A DNA stretch of 64,000 nt from JANMDR01 sp031376425 (lineage in GTDB: Bacteria > Pseudomonadota > Gammaproteobacteria > Burkholderiales > Usitatibacteraceae), in NCBI GenBank assembly GCA_031376425.1, contig JANMDR010000060.1:1-64000 (forward strand). Direction: 5' to 3'. Position 1 is the stretch's first letter; each line of letters opens with the position of its first letter. Position numbers and translations under genes: made by a program. Shown here in pieces: positions 33,558 through 42,456 of the stretch. Below the pieces are notes generated by a model, which had not been told where the DNA came from, searched no databases, and saw only the letters and a program-made list of their open reading frames with translations.

Positions 33558-35767
33558 ACCATCAACCCATCTTTCATCGCACTGTTTTGATGCTTACACG
33601 CTTCAAGCAGCCATGCATCTGGTTGCCAAAATATCGCGTCCGCATTCGGTAATTTTGCAAAACGCTGCATTGCTGTAATCGCTTTTTCAAAGCCAAATTG
33701 CTGCCCAAAAAACATTGGCCCGCCGCGAAAACGCGGAAAGCCGTAACCCGTTAAATACACCACATCAATATCAGAAGCCCGCGCCGCATTGCCCTCGCGC
33801 ATAATTGCTGCACCTTCGTTTAACAAAGCTAACATGAGGCGCTCAACAATTTCCGTATCATCAATCGTACGCGTGCTTAAGCCAGTTACGCCAGTTGCGC
33901 CAGTTGTTATGCCAATATCATGGCGATGCGCCTGTAATAGCACCGCAACCGCGTCTGAGGGTTTGGCCACCCGCTCACCGGGGGTATAGTCATACCAGCC
34001 GGCATTGGTTTTTTGCCCGAAGCGCCCTAACTCACAGAGTTTATCGGCGATAGTTGAATAACGCATTTGCGGATATTGCACATAGCGTCGTTTACGAATA
34101 GCCCAGCCGATATCATTACCTGCTAAATCGGCCATTCGAAACGGCCCCATCGCCCAGCCAAAACGCTCGACGGCACCATCTATTTGCGCCACGCTAGCCC
34201 CCTCTTCTAGCAAAAACAAGGCTTGACGCAGATACTGCTCAATCATTCGATTACCAATAAAGCCATCGCAAACGCCAGATACCACGCCTACCTTGCCCAA
34301 GCGTTTTGCCAGCACCAGTGCCGTTGCCAGTACATCGGACGCCGTGTGCTTACCGCGCACAATTTCTAGCAAACGCATGATGTTTGCTGGACTAAAAAAA
34401 TGCAGACCAACAACATTCGCGGGGCGCTTAGTCACTGCCGCCAAGGCATCAAGATCGAGCGTTGAAGTATTGCTGGCTAAAATTGCATCTGGTTTTAGAA
34501 TGCCGTCGAGCACTTTAAACAATTCGCTTTTCACCGCAAAGTCTTCAAAAATAGCCTCCACCACTAAATCTATGTCAGCAAACGATTGCAGATGTGCTTG
34601 CGGATTTAGATTTGCTAGTTTTGCAGCCGCTTGCGCTGCCGAAATACGGCCTTTATCAACTTGCGCCTGAATAGTTGTAGTAATTTTATCGACACCACGT
34701 TGCAATGCCGTTTCTGAAACTTCAACCAATGTCGTCGCAAAGCCTGCATCAAGAAACGCTAAGGCAATACCGCAGCCCATGGTGCCAGCACCGACGATAC
34801 CAATTTTTTTAAGTTCACGCGGAACACCTGAAAGTGATGTGCTTTCAGATGACTCTAGTATTTTTCCAGCGGCGCGTTCGGCAAAAAATGCGTGGCGCAA
34901 TGCAGCACTTTCAGGCGTTGCTAACAGGGTATTAAATAGCGCAAACTCTTTTTGCAGGCCAGCATCAATAGGCAATAGATGCGCAGCTTCAATCGCATCA
35001 ACACAGGCGGCAACGGCTGGATAATTTGTTGCATCGCGGTGCGCCTGTGTACGCGCTTTGGCAATAGTGGTTGCGGCTTCATTATCGCAAGTCAATACGA
35101 TATCGCGCACTCGCGGGTGCGTTGCCTTGGTACTTTGCATTTTTGCAAAGGCAACGGCGTCTTGCAAAAACGCTGCATCGCGGGTATCAAACACCGCATC
35201 AAGCACTTGCGTATTGCTTTTCAACCAAGCAGCTGGCTTGGGCTTACCACTACAAATCATTTCTAGGGCCACTGCAGCGCCTGCCACCCGTGGCAAACGT
35301 TGCGTACCACCCGCACCCGGCAATAGGCCGATCAAAACCTCTGGGAGGCCGATTAAAGCCTTCGTGGTAGCAACCCGATAATGACAAGCCAGAGAAAGTT
35401 CTAGGCCACCGCCCATGCAAACGCCATTGATCGCGCTAATGACGGGCTTTTTGCTGCCTTCAAAAAAAGCGATAAAGTCGAATAAATTGGGCGCTTGTAA
35501 TCCTACAGGCAAACCAAACTCTTTAATATCAGCCCCCCCTGTGAATACGCCATTGGCGCCCGTAAGCACAATAGCGGACACCGACGCGCTATCACGTGCA
35601 CGCATGAAACCGGCCATCATTGCCTGTCGCGTGCTTAGACCCATGCTGTTAATGGGCGCGCCATCTAAAGTGATGATGGCGACACCGTCTACTTCATCGT
35701 ACTGTGCCGTGGCGATGGGTGCCATGCGTAATGGCGCGGCTGGTGGAGTGATGGGCAGGCTAGTCAT
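33554..35767 (-). CDS. Enoyl-CoA hydratase / 3-hydroxyacyl-CoA dehydrogenase (FadB/FadJ-like)
   Basis: Bifunctional beta-oxidation enzyme of 737 residues. The N-terminal crotonase domain has TGGADIKEFG and MGGGLELSLACHYRVA (oxyanion hole and catalytic region). The NAD domain begins at GAGTMGCGIALAFLDAGF, with NTSTLDLDALA and LHFFSPANIMRLLEIV, and ends with the 3-hydroxyacyl-CoA dehydrogenase C-terminal repeats (GFIGNRM, GWAMGPFRMADLAGNDIG). No thiolase gene is in the window, so that step is encoded elsewhere. Confidence 0.94.
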   Translation of the reverse strand: MTSLPITPPAAPLRMAPIATAQYDEVDGVAIITLDGAPINSMGLSTRQAMMAGFMRARDSASVSAIVLTGANGVFTGGADIKEFGLPVGLQAPNLFDFIAFFEGSKKPVISAINGVCMGGGLELSLACHYRVATTKALIGLPEVLIGLLPGAGGTQRLPRVAGAAVALEMICSGKPKPAAWLKSNTQVLDAVFDTRDAAFLQDAVAFAKMQSTKATHPRVRDIVLTCDNEAATTIAKARTQAHRDATNYPAVAACVDAIEAAHLLPIDAGLQKEFALFNTLLATPESAALRHAFFAERAAGKILESSESTSLSGVPRELKKIGIVGAGTMGCGIALAFLDAGFATTLVEVSETALQRGVDKITTTIQAQVDKGRISAAQAAAKLANLNPQAHLQSFADIDLVVEAIFEDFAVKSELFKVLDGILKPDAILASNTSTLDLDALAAVTKRPANVVGLHFFSPANIMRLLEIVRGKHTASDVLATALVLAKRLGKVGVVSGVCDGFIGNRMIEQYLRQALFLLEEGASVAQIDGAVERFGWAMGPFRMADLAGNDIGWAIRKRRYVQYPQMRYSTIADKLCELGRFGQKTNAGWYDYTPGERVAKPSDAVAVLLQAHRHDIGITTGATGVTGLSTRTIDDTEIVERLMLALLNEGAAIMREGNAARASDIDVVYLTGYGFPRFRGGPMFFGQQFGFEKAITAMQRFAKLPNADAIFWQPDAWLLEACKHQNSAMKDGLMV

Positions 35768-35820
35768 TTCATTATCTTTATGTACTCTTTAGCCTTGAAA
35801 ACGCCTGATTGTCAGCGCTT

Positions 35821-36600
35821 TTAGGGCTGCCGTGGTTGTCTTGGCTTGCGCGGCATTCGGCTAAAAATTAAATCATACAACCAATTCGGGATAAGGCGTA
35901 GCACCCGTGCCGCTATCCCCATAGTCCAAGGAATCACGGTAAAGCTGGTTTTAGCGTCAATGGCGCGTGCAAAGCGGATTACGGCTTCATCAACATCAAT
36001 GAGAAACGGCATTTTGAATTTATTAACAGCCGTCATCGGTGTACGGATATAGCCAGGACAAATAGTCACCACACTCACGCCGCTGGTTCGTAATTCAACC
36101 CGTAGTGATTCACAATAACGAATGCAGGCCGCTTTAGATGCTGAATATGCACCACCACCCGGAATGCCACGAAAACCAGCAACGCTGGCAATGCCTACCA
36201 TGGTGCCGGTTTTGCGCACGGTCATCACCGGCAAAAACGCATGGAAAGTATTCACCATTCCCATAACGTTGATATCGAATACTTCTTGGAATACGCCAAG
36301 ATCATCGCTCTCCGTTGTCAGCGTGCCTTTAGATACACCGGCATTAGCAATCACGATATCTGGGGCACCAAAAGCTTGGCAAAAATCAGCGGCAGCCGCT
36401 TTAAGTGCTGCGGCATCGCGCACATCGCAGGCGTACAAGCGCGGTGCGGGTGCGGCCATTTGCGTGCATGACTGCGCTATTTCGCTGAGTAAGTCGGTGC
36501 GCCGCGCGACTAAACCAAGCTGCACGCCTTGGCTGGCGTAGTGCCGTGCCAGCGCTGCACCGATCCCGCTCGAAGCGCCAGTAATAAAAACGGTTTTCAA
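35821..36600 (-). CDS. Short-chain dehydrogenase/reductase
   Basis: Classical SDR of 259 residues: TGASSGIGAALARHYA cofactor loop, NAGVSKG, ASVAGFRG with the catalytic Ser region, and YSASKAACIRYCESLR with Tyr and Lys. The C-terminus has a hydrophobic basic tail. The substrate is unknown; proximity to beta-oxidation genes (53 bp) suggests a lipid-related reduction. Confidence 0.9.
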   Translation of the reverse strand: MKTVFITGASSGIGAALARHYASQGVQLGLVARRTDLLSEIAQSCTQMAAPAPRLYACDVRDAAALKAAAADFCQAFGAPDIVIANAGVSKGTLTTESDDLGVFQEVFDINVMGMVNTFHAFLPVMTVRKTGTMVGIASVAGFRGIPGGGAYSASKAACIRYCESLRVELRTSGVSVVTICPGYIRTPMTAVNKFKMPFLIDVDEAVIRFARAIDAKTSFTVIPWTMGIAARVLRLIPNWLYDLIFSRMPRKPRQPRQP

Positions 36601-36654
36601 ACTCGGCGCTTTAAGCGGGTTTTACCCTCGTGCCTAATATTGCCCAACACCAGA

Positions 36655-37440
36655 TTACTTAGCACCAGCAACGGCCGGTGTGGCAACGACATCTGGTTTA
36701 ACAACCTTAGGTTTGACTGTAGTTTTTGCTGCCACAGCCGTTGTGGGTGCTGCCGCTGCGATACTTACACCGGCTGCTGCGCCTGTTACGGGCTTCTTCA
36801 TTGTTGTCCGTACTTGCGCAACGAGAGTATCGATTACAGCTAATAAATGCGCCGGGCCTTGTGTTTGCGATGCCATATATCTACCAGCCACAATCATTGT
36901 TGGCGTAGAGGCAATTTTGTACGTTTCGGCAAGTTTAGCGGCACTCTTTGTTTTTGCATCAACAGAAAATGACTTGCGCATGGTTTCAAATGCATTGGTA
37001 TCAACGCCTTGTTTAGCCAACCACTTATTTTGATCTGCTGGGCTCGCCAAGATCACGCCGTCACGATTTGCTGCATCAAAAACTTTTTCATGCAGTTTGT
37101 TAACCAAACCCATTGCCTCTAAGGTGTAGTACAACGGCGCGTTATCAATGCCGCGCATATTAAATCCAGGTATCGCGGCGGGCACACGTCGCACCACGAT
37201 ATCTGGGCCTTGCTTTTTAATCCATTCAGCCATCACCGGCTCAAGGGCACCGCAATGTGGGCAGCCATAAGCGAAGAACTCTAAAATCTCAATTTTGCCG
37301 TCGTCAGGCATACTTTGCGGCGTCTTAAGTACGGAATAATCACGGCCCACCACAAATTGCGCTGCTGCGGGAGCGGCACTGATTGCAGCGACTAATCCAG
37401 CTAGAGCGATAGCCGCAAACGATTTCAATTTTGACAACAT
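36655..37440 (-). CDS. dsbA: Thiol:disulfide interchange protein DsbA (CPHC active site)
   Basis: Periplasmic disulfide oxidase. The ATG at 37440 is chosen because a GAGGA lies 8 nt upstream and a normal signal peptide follows (LAGLVAAISAAPAAAQ); an upstream extension in the open frame has no such features. The thioredoxin fold contains EFFAYGCPHCGALEP and the cis-Pro loop STPTMIVAGRY. A C-terminal Ala/Thr/Lys/Val-rich tail of about 50 residues is unusual. It is followed upstream by a second DsbA with a different active site. Confidence 0.92.
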   Translation of the reverse strand: MLSKLKSFAAIALAGLVAAISAAPAAAQFVVGRDYSVLKTPQSMPDDGKIEILEFFAYGCPHCGALEPVMAEWIKKQGPDIVVRRVPAAIPGFNMRGIDNAPLYYTLEAMGLVNKLHEKVFDAANRDGVILASPADQNKWLAKQGVDTNAFETMRKSFSVDAKTKSAAKLAETYKIASTPTMIVAGRYMASQTQGPAHLLAVIDTLVAQVRTTMKKPVTGAAAGVSIAAAAPTTAVAAKTTVKPKVVKPDVVATPAVAGAK

Positions 37441-37555
37441 ATTCTTTTCCTCAAATAAAATTAAGCATAACTGTAATGCAACTACTTCGACTCTTGCCAG
37501 CAACAAAAATTCTCTACCGTAAAACAAAAAAATAGCGGCTTGGGAAAACTCCGTT

Positions 37556-38269
37556 TTAAGGTGTCTTTACTACCTTTTTAGCCGTATTCAATTGCGCTAC
37601 AAGCTCTTCAACCTTCGCAAATAATAACTTAGGGCTGGGATTGCTACCTTGCGTCAGGGCGTAACGACCACCAACAGCAATGGTTGGTGTTGAGCGCAAT
37701 TGATAATCAGCCGTCATTTTTCTAGCCTGTGCCACCTTAGCGCTTACGCCAAATGAAGCTGCAGCGGTATCATATTTACTCGGATCAATACCCTGCTTTT
37801 CAAGCCACGTACGCAATACCTTTGGATTTGCTAAAACTTCGCCTTCATTGTTTAAGGCAGCAAATACTTTTTCATGCATGGTCTTCAATAAGCCCATTGC
37901 TTCCAAGGTGTAATAAATGGGCGCGGAATCTACACCGCGAATTGAAAAGCCATTTTCACTCACAGGAACACGGCGAAAGTTCACTTCAGGCCCAAGGGTT
38001 TTTACCCACTCAACCAGTCGCGGTTCCAATGCCGCGCAGTGGCCGCAGCCATAGGCAAAAAACTCAATGACTTCCACCTTGCCATTGTCGGGCGTAGCTT
38101 GGGGCGGGTTTAAGCGGACCACTTCCGGCAAGCCCTCTGCCGAGGCGGTAACTGGGACGAGAGTCGCTATAAAACCAAAGCTGAACAATATCGCTACCAG
38201 CGCACGTGGCCAACGAAAAGCGGATGGTAATCCGGATAATTTGCTACCTAAAACCTGTTGGGAATGCAT
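37556..38269 (-). CDS. DsbA-like thiol:disulfide interchange protein (CGHC active site)
   Basis: Second DsbA paralogue, 237 residues. It has a signal region (membrane stretch about residues 23-43, ending VTASAEG) and the core EFFAYGCGHCAALEPRLVEW, with CGHC in place of CPHC. The alpha-helical insert YYTLEAMGLLKTMHEKVF matches its neighbour, and the cis-Pro loop is STPTIAVGGRY. The dipeptide between the cysteines tunes redox potential in this family, so the two copies may differ in strength or partner. Tandem duplication is the likely origin. Confidence 0.9.
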   Translation of the reverse strand: MHSQQVLGSKLSGLPSAFRWPRALVAILFSFGFIATLVPVTASAEGLPEVVRLNPPQATPDNGKVEVIEFFAYGCGHCAALEPRLVEWVKTLGPEVNFRRVPVSENGFSIRGVDSAPIYYTLEAMGLLKTMHEKVFAALNNEGEVLANPKVLRTWLEKQGIDPSKYDTAAASFGVSAKVAQARKMTADYQLRSTPTIAVGGRYALTQGSNPSPKLLFAKVEELVAQLNTAKKVVKTP

Positions 38270-38354
38270 AAAAATCCTTAAATATTAATTATCAACAGCC
38301 TTATGCTACTAGCGATTGCAACCAGCTTATAGCCCTCCGCGCTAGCGACAACGC

Positions 38355-39128
38355 TTACTCTACCTTCACCACGCTTGCCGTAATGCCGTTTTGCGCGAGC
38401 GCTGCACGCACGCGATTTACTTCTTCAATATTGCGATAAGTGCCAAGGCGTACTCGGTATAACGTGCCCTTGTCTGGCACGTTGACAGGCCGTACCGTCG
38501 CCTCATAGCCAGCAAAAGCAATTTTCGCCTTTAAACTTTCGGCATCAGATTCATTTTGAAACGCGCCCGCTTGCAGCGCGTAGTTTGGCCCACTACCGAT
38601 TGGTGCGGGCAATGGCTGCGCTGCAGTTGGCAACGACGGCGCGATGACAGGACGCCCACTCAACGCTGTCCCTGGCGGTGTGGCTGGTGTAGTTGCTGTT
38701 GTAGGGGACGCTGGTTGCCCGACGGGAGTAGCTGCTACTGTAGGCTTAGGCACAACTGCGGGCGGCTTAGCAACATTACCGGCGGCAGAACCAGGTTTGT
38801 CGCCAGGCAAAATATCGTAGAACTCAAAGCGCGGTTTTGCGCCATCGGGAGCAACCTCGCCTGCTTTAAGCGCAGGCGATGCTACGCGCTGACTTGGCGT
38901 GCTTACCCCTGACGGCGGGGCGGCTTTCGCTAAGGGTTCAGGCTGCTTTACTTTGTCGACCACGTTAGCACTACCGCTATTACGACTCACGAAATAAGCG
39001 ACTGTTAACGCAATCAACATGCCCAACAATAAGCCAATAATAATGCCAATAAACATGGGATTTAGCCCGCGACCCTGCGGTTTGGCAGTGCTGCGGGTAG
39101 TGCGGGGGCCTTCGGTGTTTGAACTCAT
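38355..39128 (-). CDS. SPOR domain protein (FtsN-like)
   Basis: Predicted inner membrane protein that binds denuded peptidoglycan at the septum. One membrane helix at about residues 25-47 (FIGIIIGLLLGMLIALTVAYF) follows a basic start. A long Pro/Ala/Thr-rich periplasmic linker leads to a C-terminal SPOR domain (about 185-257: YALQAGAFQNESDAESLKAK, YRVRLGTYRN). ATG at 39128 is preferred over one two codons earlier because AGGA lies at a suitable distance. It sits 23 bp downstream of argS, a common betaproteobacterial placement. Confidence 0.9.
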   Translation of the reverse strand: MSSNTEGPRTTRSTAKPQGRGLNPMFIGIIIGLLLGMLIALTVAYFVSRNSGSANVVDKVKQPEPLAKAAPPSGVSTPSQRVASPALKAGEVAPDGAKPRFEFYDILPGDKPGSAAGNVAKPPAVVPKPTVAATPVGQPASPTTATTPATPPGTALSGRPVIAPSLPTAAQPLPAPIGSGPNYALQAGAFQNESDAESLKAKIAFAGYEATVRPVNVPDKGTLYRVRLGTYRNIEEVNRVRAALAQNGITASVVKVE

Positions 39129-39151
39129 GTGCATCTATCCTGTTATTCAGC

Positions 39152-40858
39152 TTACATTTTTTCCGGTGCGCTCACGCCCAAACAATCTAGGCCGTTACGC
39201 AGCACTTGTTTGGTTGCAGCGATTAACGCTAAACGCGCGAGCTTCAATTCCGTATCATCAACCAAGAATTTTTCGGCATTGTAATAGCTATGCAATTTTG
39301 CCGCCACTTCTGACAAATACGCTGCCACCAAATGCGGTGCCAATTCGCGCGCAGCAATAGCAAGTTGTTCGGGAAACTCCGCCAACAAACGCAATAAATC
39401 GGACTCTACAGGCGCTTGAAGGCGACCTAAATTAGCAGCTTTCCAAGCGCTTTCCATACCACCACTTTGCGCGAACAATTCTTGCACGCGACAAATACGG
39501 GCGTGTGCATACTGCACGTAATACACCGGATTTTCTTCACTCTTGCTTTTGGCTAAATCAATATCAAAGTTTAGCTGCGAATCCGATTTACGCATTACAA
39601 AAAAGTAACGCGTAGCATCACGACCGACTTCGTCGATCAAATCGCGCAAGGTTACATAGCTACCTGCTCGTTTAGAAATTTTTACTTCTACACCACCACG
39701 CATCACCGTAATCATCTGATGCAAAACATAGTCAGGATAACCCTTGGTGATGCCTATATTTAGTGCTTGCAACCCTGCTCGCACCCGTGCCAGAGTACCG
39801 TGATGATCAGCACCCAGCTCAGTAATAGCGCGTGTAAAACCCCGCTGCCATTTGGTAACGTGATAGGCCACGTCCGGTAAAAAATACGTATAGGTACCGT
39901 CAGACTTCTGCATTACCCGATCTTTATCATCACCAAAAGTAGTGGTGCGCAGCCACGTGGCGCCACCCTCTTCATAGGTATGACCACTGGCCTTTAAGCC
40001 CGCAACAGTTTTATCCACCAAGCCATCGCTATACAAGCTTGATTCCAAATAATACTGATCGAACTTGACCGCAAACGCCTGTAAATCCAGGTCTTGCTCA
40101 TGACGCAAGGCCGCTACCGCAAAAGCCCGTACTTGTTCAGCATTTTCACCAGCCAAATCATCGGCATATTTCGCGGCATAGTCAGCCGCAATATCGCGAA
40201 TATAGTCGCCCTGATAGCCATTCTCAGGAAAAGGCGCTGGCGTTTCTCCAGCCTTTAATATACCTTCCTTTAATAAACGTTCTTTTAACCGTGCCTGCAC
40301 AGAAATTGTGAGCGTATCAATCTGCACGCCAGCATCATTATAATAAAACTCGCGCGCTACCTTATAGCCCTGCCATTCCAGCAATCGCGCCAAGGTATCG
40401 CCCACCGCTGCGGCCCGTCCGTGCCCGACATGCAACGGCCCAGTAGGATTAGCAGACACAAACTCCACCATCACCGGCTCATTCGCGCCCACGGTACTCT
40501 TACCAAAGCTGTCACCCGCCGCCGCAATTGCCCCAATCACACGGGTTTGCGCATGCGCGCTCAAGCGAATATTGATAAATCCAGGCCCCGCAATTTCTGG
40601 CATTTGCGCCAAAATACTATCCGCATCTATAGCCGGTAACGCCGCCAAAATACCTTCGGCAACATCACGTGGTTTTAATTTCAACACCTTCGCTAACTGC
40701 AAGGCACTATTCACCGCAAAGTGCCCATGATCGGGGTTCTTCGGCTTTTCTACTTCAATAGTAAAGCTGGCATCAGCCGCTAATTGCGGAAACGCTTTTA
40801 AGGTCGCAGTTTGGAAAATCTGCGCGATTAAAACTTTGTTTGGCTCAAAATGGGGCAT
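39152..40858 (-). CDS. argS: Arginyl-tRNA synthetase
   Basis: Class I synthetase that charges tRNA-Arg. It has the N-terminal additional domain (residues about 1-100), the HIGH-type motif FVSANPTGPLHVGHGRAA, and KISKRAGSYVTLRDL as the KMSKS equivalent. The DALR anticodon-binding domain is at the end (ARICRVQELF, ELKLARLALIAATKQVLRNGLDCLG). Length is 568 residues, normal. Confidence 0.97.
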   Translation of the reverse strand: MPHFEPNKVLIAQIFQTATLKAFPQLAADASFTIEVEKPKNPDHGHFAVNSALQLAKVLKLKPRDVAEGILAALPAIDADSILAQMPEIAGPGFINIRLSAHAQTRVIGAIAAAGDSFGKSTVGANEPVMVEFVSANPTGPLHVGHGRAAAVGDTLARLLEWQGYKVAREFYYNDAGVQIDTLTISVQARLKERLLKEGILKAGETPAPFPENGYQGDYIRDIAADYAAKYADDLAGENAEQVRAFAVAALRHEQDLDLQAFAVKFDQYYLESSLYSDGLVDKTVAGLKASGHTYEEGGATWLRTTTFGDDKDRVMQKSDGTYTYFLPDVAYHVTKWQRGFTRAITELGADHHGTLARVRAGLQALNIGITKGYPDYVLHQMITVMRGGVEVKISKRAGSYVTLRDLIDEVGRDATRYFFVMRKSDSQLNFDIDLAKSKSEENPVYYVQYAHARICRVQELFAQSGGMESAWKAANLGRLQAPVESDLLRLLAEFPEQLAIAARELAPHLVAAYLSEVAAKLHSYYNAEKFLVDDTELKLARLALIAATKQVLRNGLDCLGVSAPEKM

Positions 40859-40947
40859 GAAGCGCAGGCTCAGTGATTTTATAACCTTCTATTATCGCGT
40901 AAATGGAGCTCAATAGGGCGGGAATTGGTAGGATTTTGGGTAAGGCA

Positions 40948-41418
40948 CTAGCCCAAAGTAATCGTCCCATCCACATACGGATCCGCTATTTTCAACTTCG
41001 CCAGCAATGCCACTTCCAAGGCTTCCATTACTTTAGCGTCTTTAGCATTGATGTGATCTAGCCCCGCCAAATGCAGCAATCCGTGGATGGTTAGGTGGGC
41101 GTAGTGATTTTGGGGGGGCTTTTTTTGTTCTTTGGCTTCGCGGTTTACTACCGGGGCGCAGAGCACAATATCACCCTCTAGGTTGCGACTTTTCTTATCG
41201 TGATAAACAAAGGTCAACACATTGGTGGCGTAGTCTTTGTCGCGAAAGGCGTTGTTTAGATTATGGCCTTCGGTTTGATTAACGATGCGGATGGTTAATG
41301 TAGCGCTATCAACATCGCAGCTTTGCAACGCTAGGCGTGCCCATTTAATTAGGCTTTTTTCGTCAGGTACATGGGCAATTTGGCTGACACATTGCACATT
41401 AATATTACATTTTGCCAT
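40948..41418 (-). CDS. ybeY: Endoribonuclease YbeY
   Basis: Metal-dependent RNase needed for 16S rRNA 3'-end maturation and ribosome quality control. The zinc site HGLLHLAGLDH is clear; other segments (LNNAFRDKDYATNVLTF, EGDIVLC) fit the family. Length is 156 residues. It follows phoH by 3 bp and forms miaB-phoH-ybeY. Confidence 0.96.
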   Translation of the reverse strand: MAKCNINVQCVSQIAHVPDEKSLIKWARLALQSCDVDSATLTIRIVNQTEGHNLNNAFRDKDYATNVLTFVYHDKKSRNLEGDIVLCAPVVNREAKEQKKPPQNHYAHLTIHGLLHLAGLDHINAKDAKVMEALEVALLAKLKIADPYVDGTITLG

Positions 41419-41421
41419 GGT

Positions 41422-42453
41422 TTAGCGCTCGTTAGTGCGCCTAGTGCGGCCATTGGCTTCGTAGGCACCTACTATTGCCTGCACCAAAGGATGGCGCACA
41501 ACGTCTTCAGCTTGAAACACGGTAAAGCCGATACCGCGTACGCCGTAAAGCACATTTCTGGCATCAATCAAGCCGCTGGTTTGACCATTGCGCAAATCTA
41601 CTTGCGTAACGTCACCAGTGATCACGGCTTTGGTACCAAAGCCTAGTCTGGTTAGAAACATTTTCATTTGCTCAGGCGTGGTGTTTTGCGCTTCATCCAA
41701 AATAATGAAGGAATGATTCAGGGTGCGGCCACGCATAAAGGCCAATGGCGCGACTTCAATTTGATTGCGCTCAAACATGCGCGCTACTTTATCAAAGCCC
41801 ATGAGCTCATAGAGTGCATCATAAAGTGGGCGCAGAAAGGGGTCTACTTTCTGCGATACGTCACCGGGTAGATAACCCAAGCGCTCACCGGCTTCTACTG
41901 TGGGGCGCGTCAGCAAAATGCGCTTCACGGTGTCACGTTCAAACGCATCAACGGCAGCCGCAACAGCAAGGTAGGTTTTGCCAGTACCAGCAGGACCGAC
42001 ACCAAAGGTGATGTCATGCGTTTGCATTTGCTGCACGTATTCAAGCTGACGGTCAGTGCGGGCACGCAGATCAGCGCGGCGGGTGTGCAGGGGCAGTTCG
42101 CCCCTGAGTTCTAGCGCGCTTTTATCGGCTGCGATATTACTAACGCGTCGTTTCGGGCGAGATTGTTCAATAGCCGCATCGTCAGTCCGCTCTACATATT
42201 CAAGCAGCGCTAGTTCAATATCTTCAGCATCCATTTTATCCGTGGCTTCAGCGTATAAGCGCGTGAGCACTTTGCCAGCCAACACGGCTTGGGATTTTTC
42301 GCCACTGATACTAAAGCGTTCGGAGCGATGCGAGATTGCCACCGCTAGCGCATCTTCAATTTGCCGCAAATGGTTGTCTAACGCGCCACATAAGCCGGAC
42401 AATCGACGGTTATCAACGGGGGTGAAATGCAGTTCTACTACATGCTTTTTCAC
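41422..42453 (-). CDS. phoH: PhoH-family ATPase (YbeZ)
   Basis: Cytoplasmic P-loop ATPase linked to RNA metabolism, partner of YbeY. An N-terminal KH-like part leads to Walker A GPAGTGKTYLAVAAA, then LTRPTVEAGERLGYLPGD, MRGRTLNHSFIILDEAQN (Walker B) and MFLTRLGFGTKAVITGD. Length is 343 residues. It is 3 bp downstream of miaB. Confidence 0.95.
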   Translation of the reverse strand: MKKHVVELHFTPVDNRRLSGLCGALDNHLRQIEDALAVAISHRSERFSISGEKSQAVLAGKVLTRLYAEATDKMDAEDIELALLEYVERTDDAAIEQSRPKRRVSNIAADKSALELRGELPLHTRRADLRARTDRQLEYVQQMQTHDITFGVGPAGTGKTYLAVAAAVDAFERDTVKRILLTRPTVEAGERLGYLPGDVSQKVDPFLRPLYDALYELMGFDKVARMFERNQIEVAPLAFMRGRTLNHSFIILDEAQNTTPEQMKMFLTRLGFGTKAVITGDVTQVDLRNGQTSGLIDARNVLYGVRGIGFTVFQAEDVVRHPLVQAIVGAYEANGRTRRTNER

Positions 42454-42456
42454 TAA

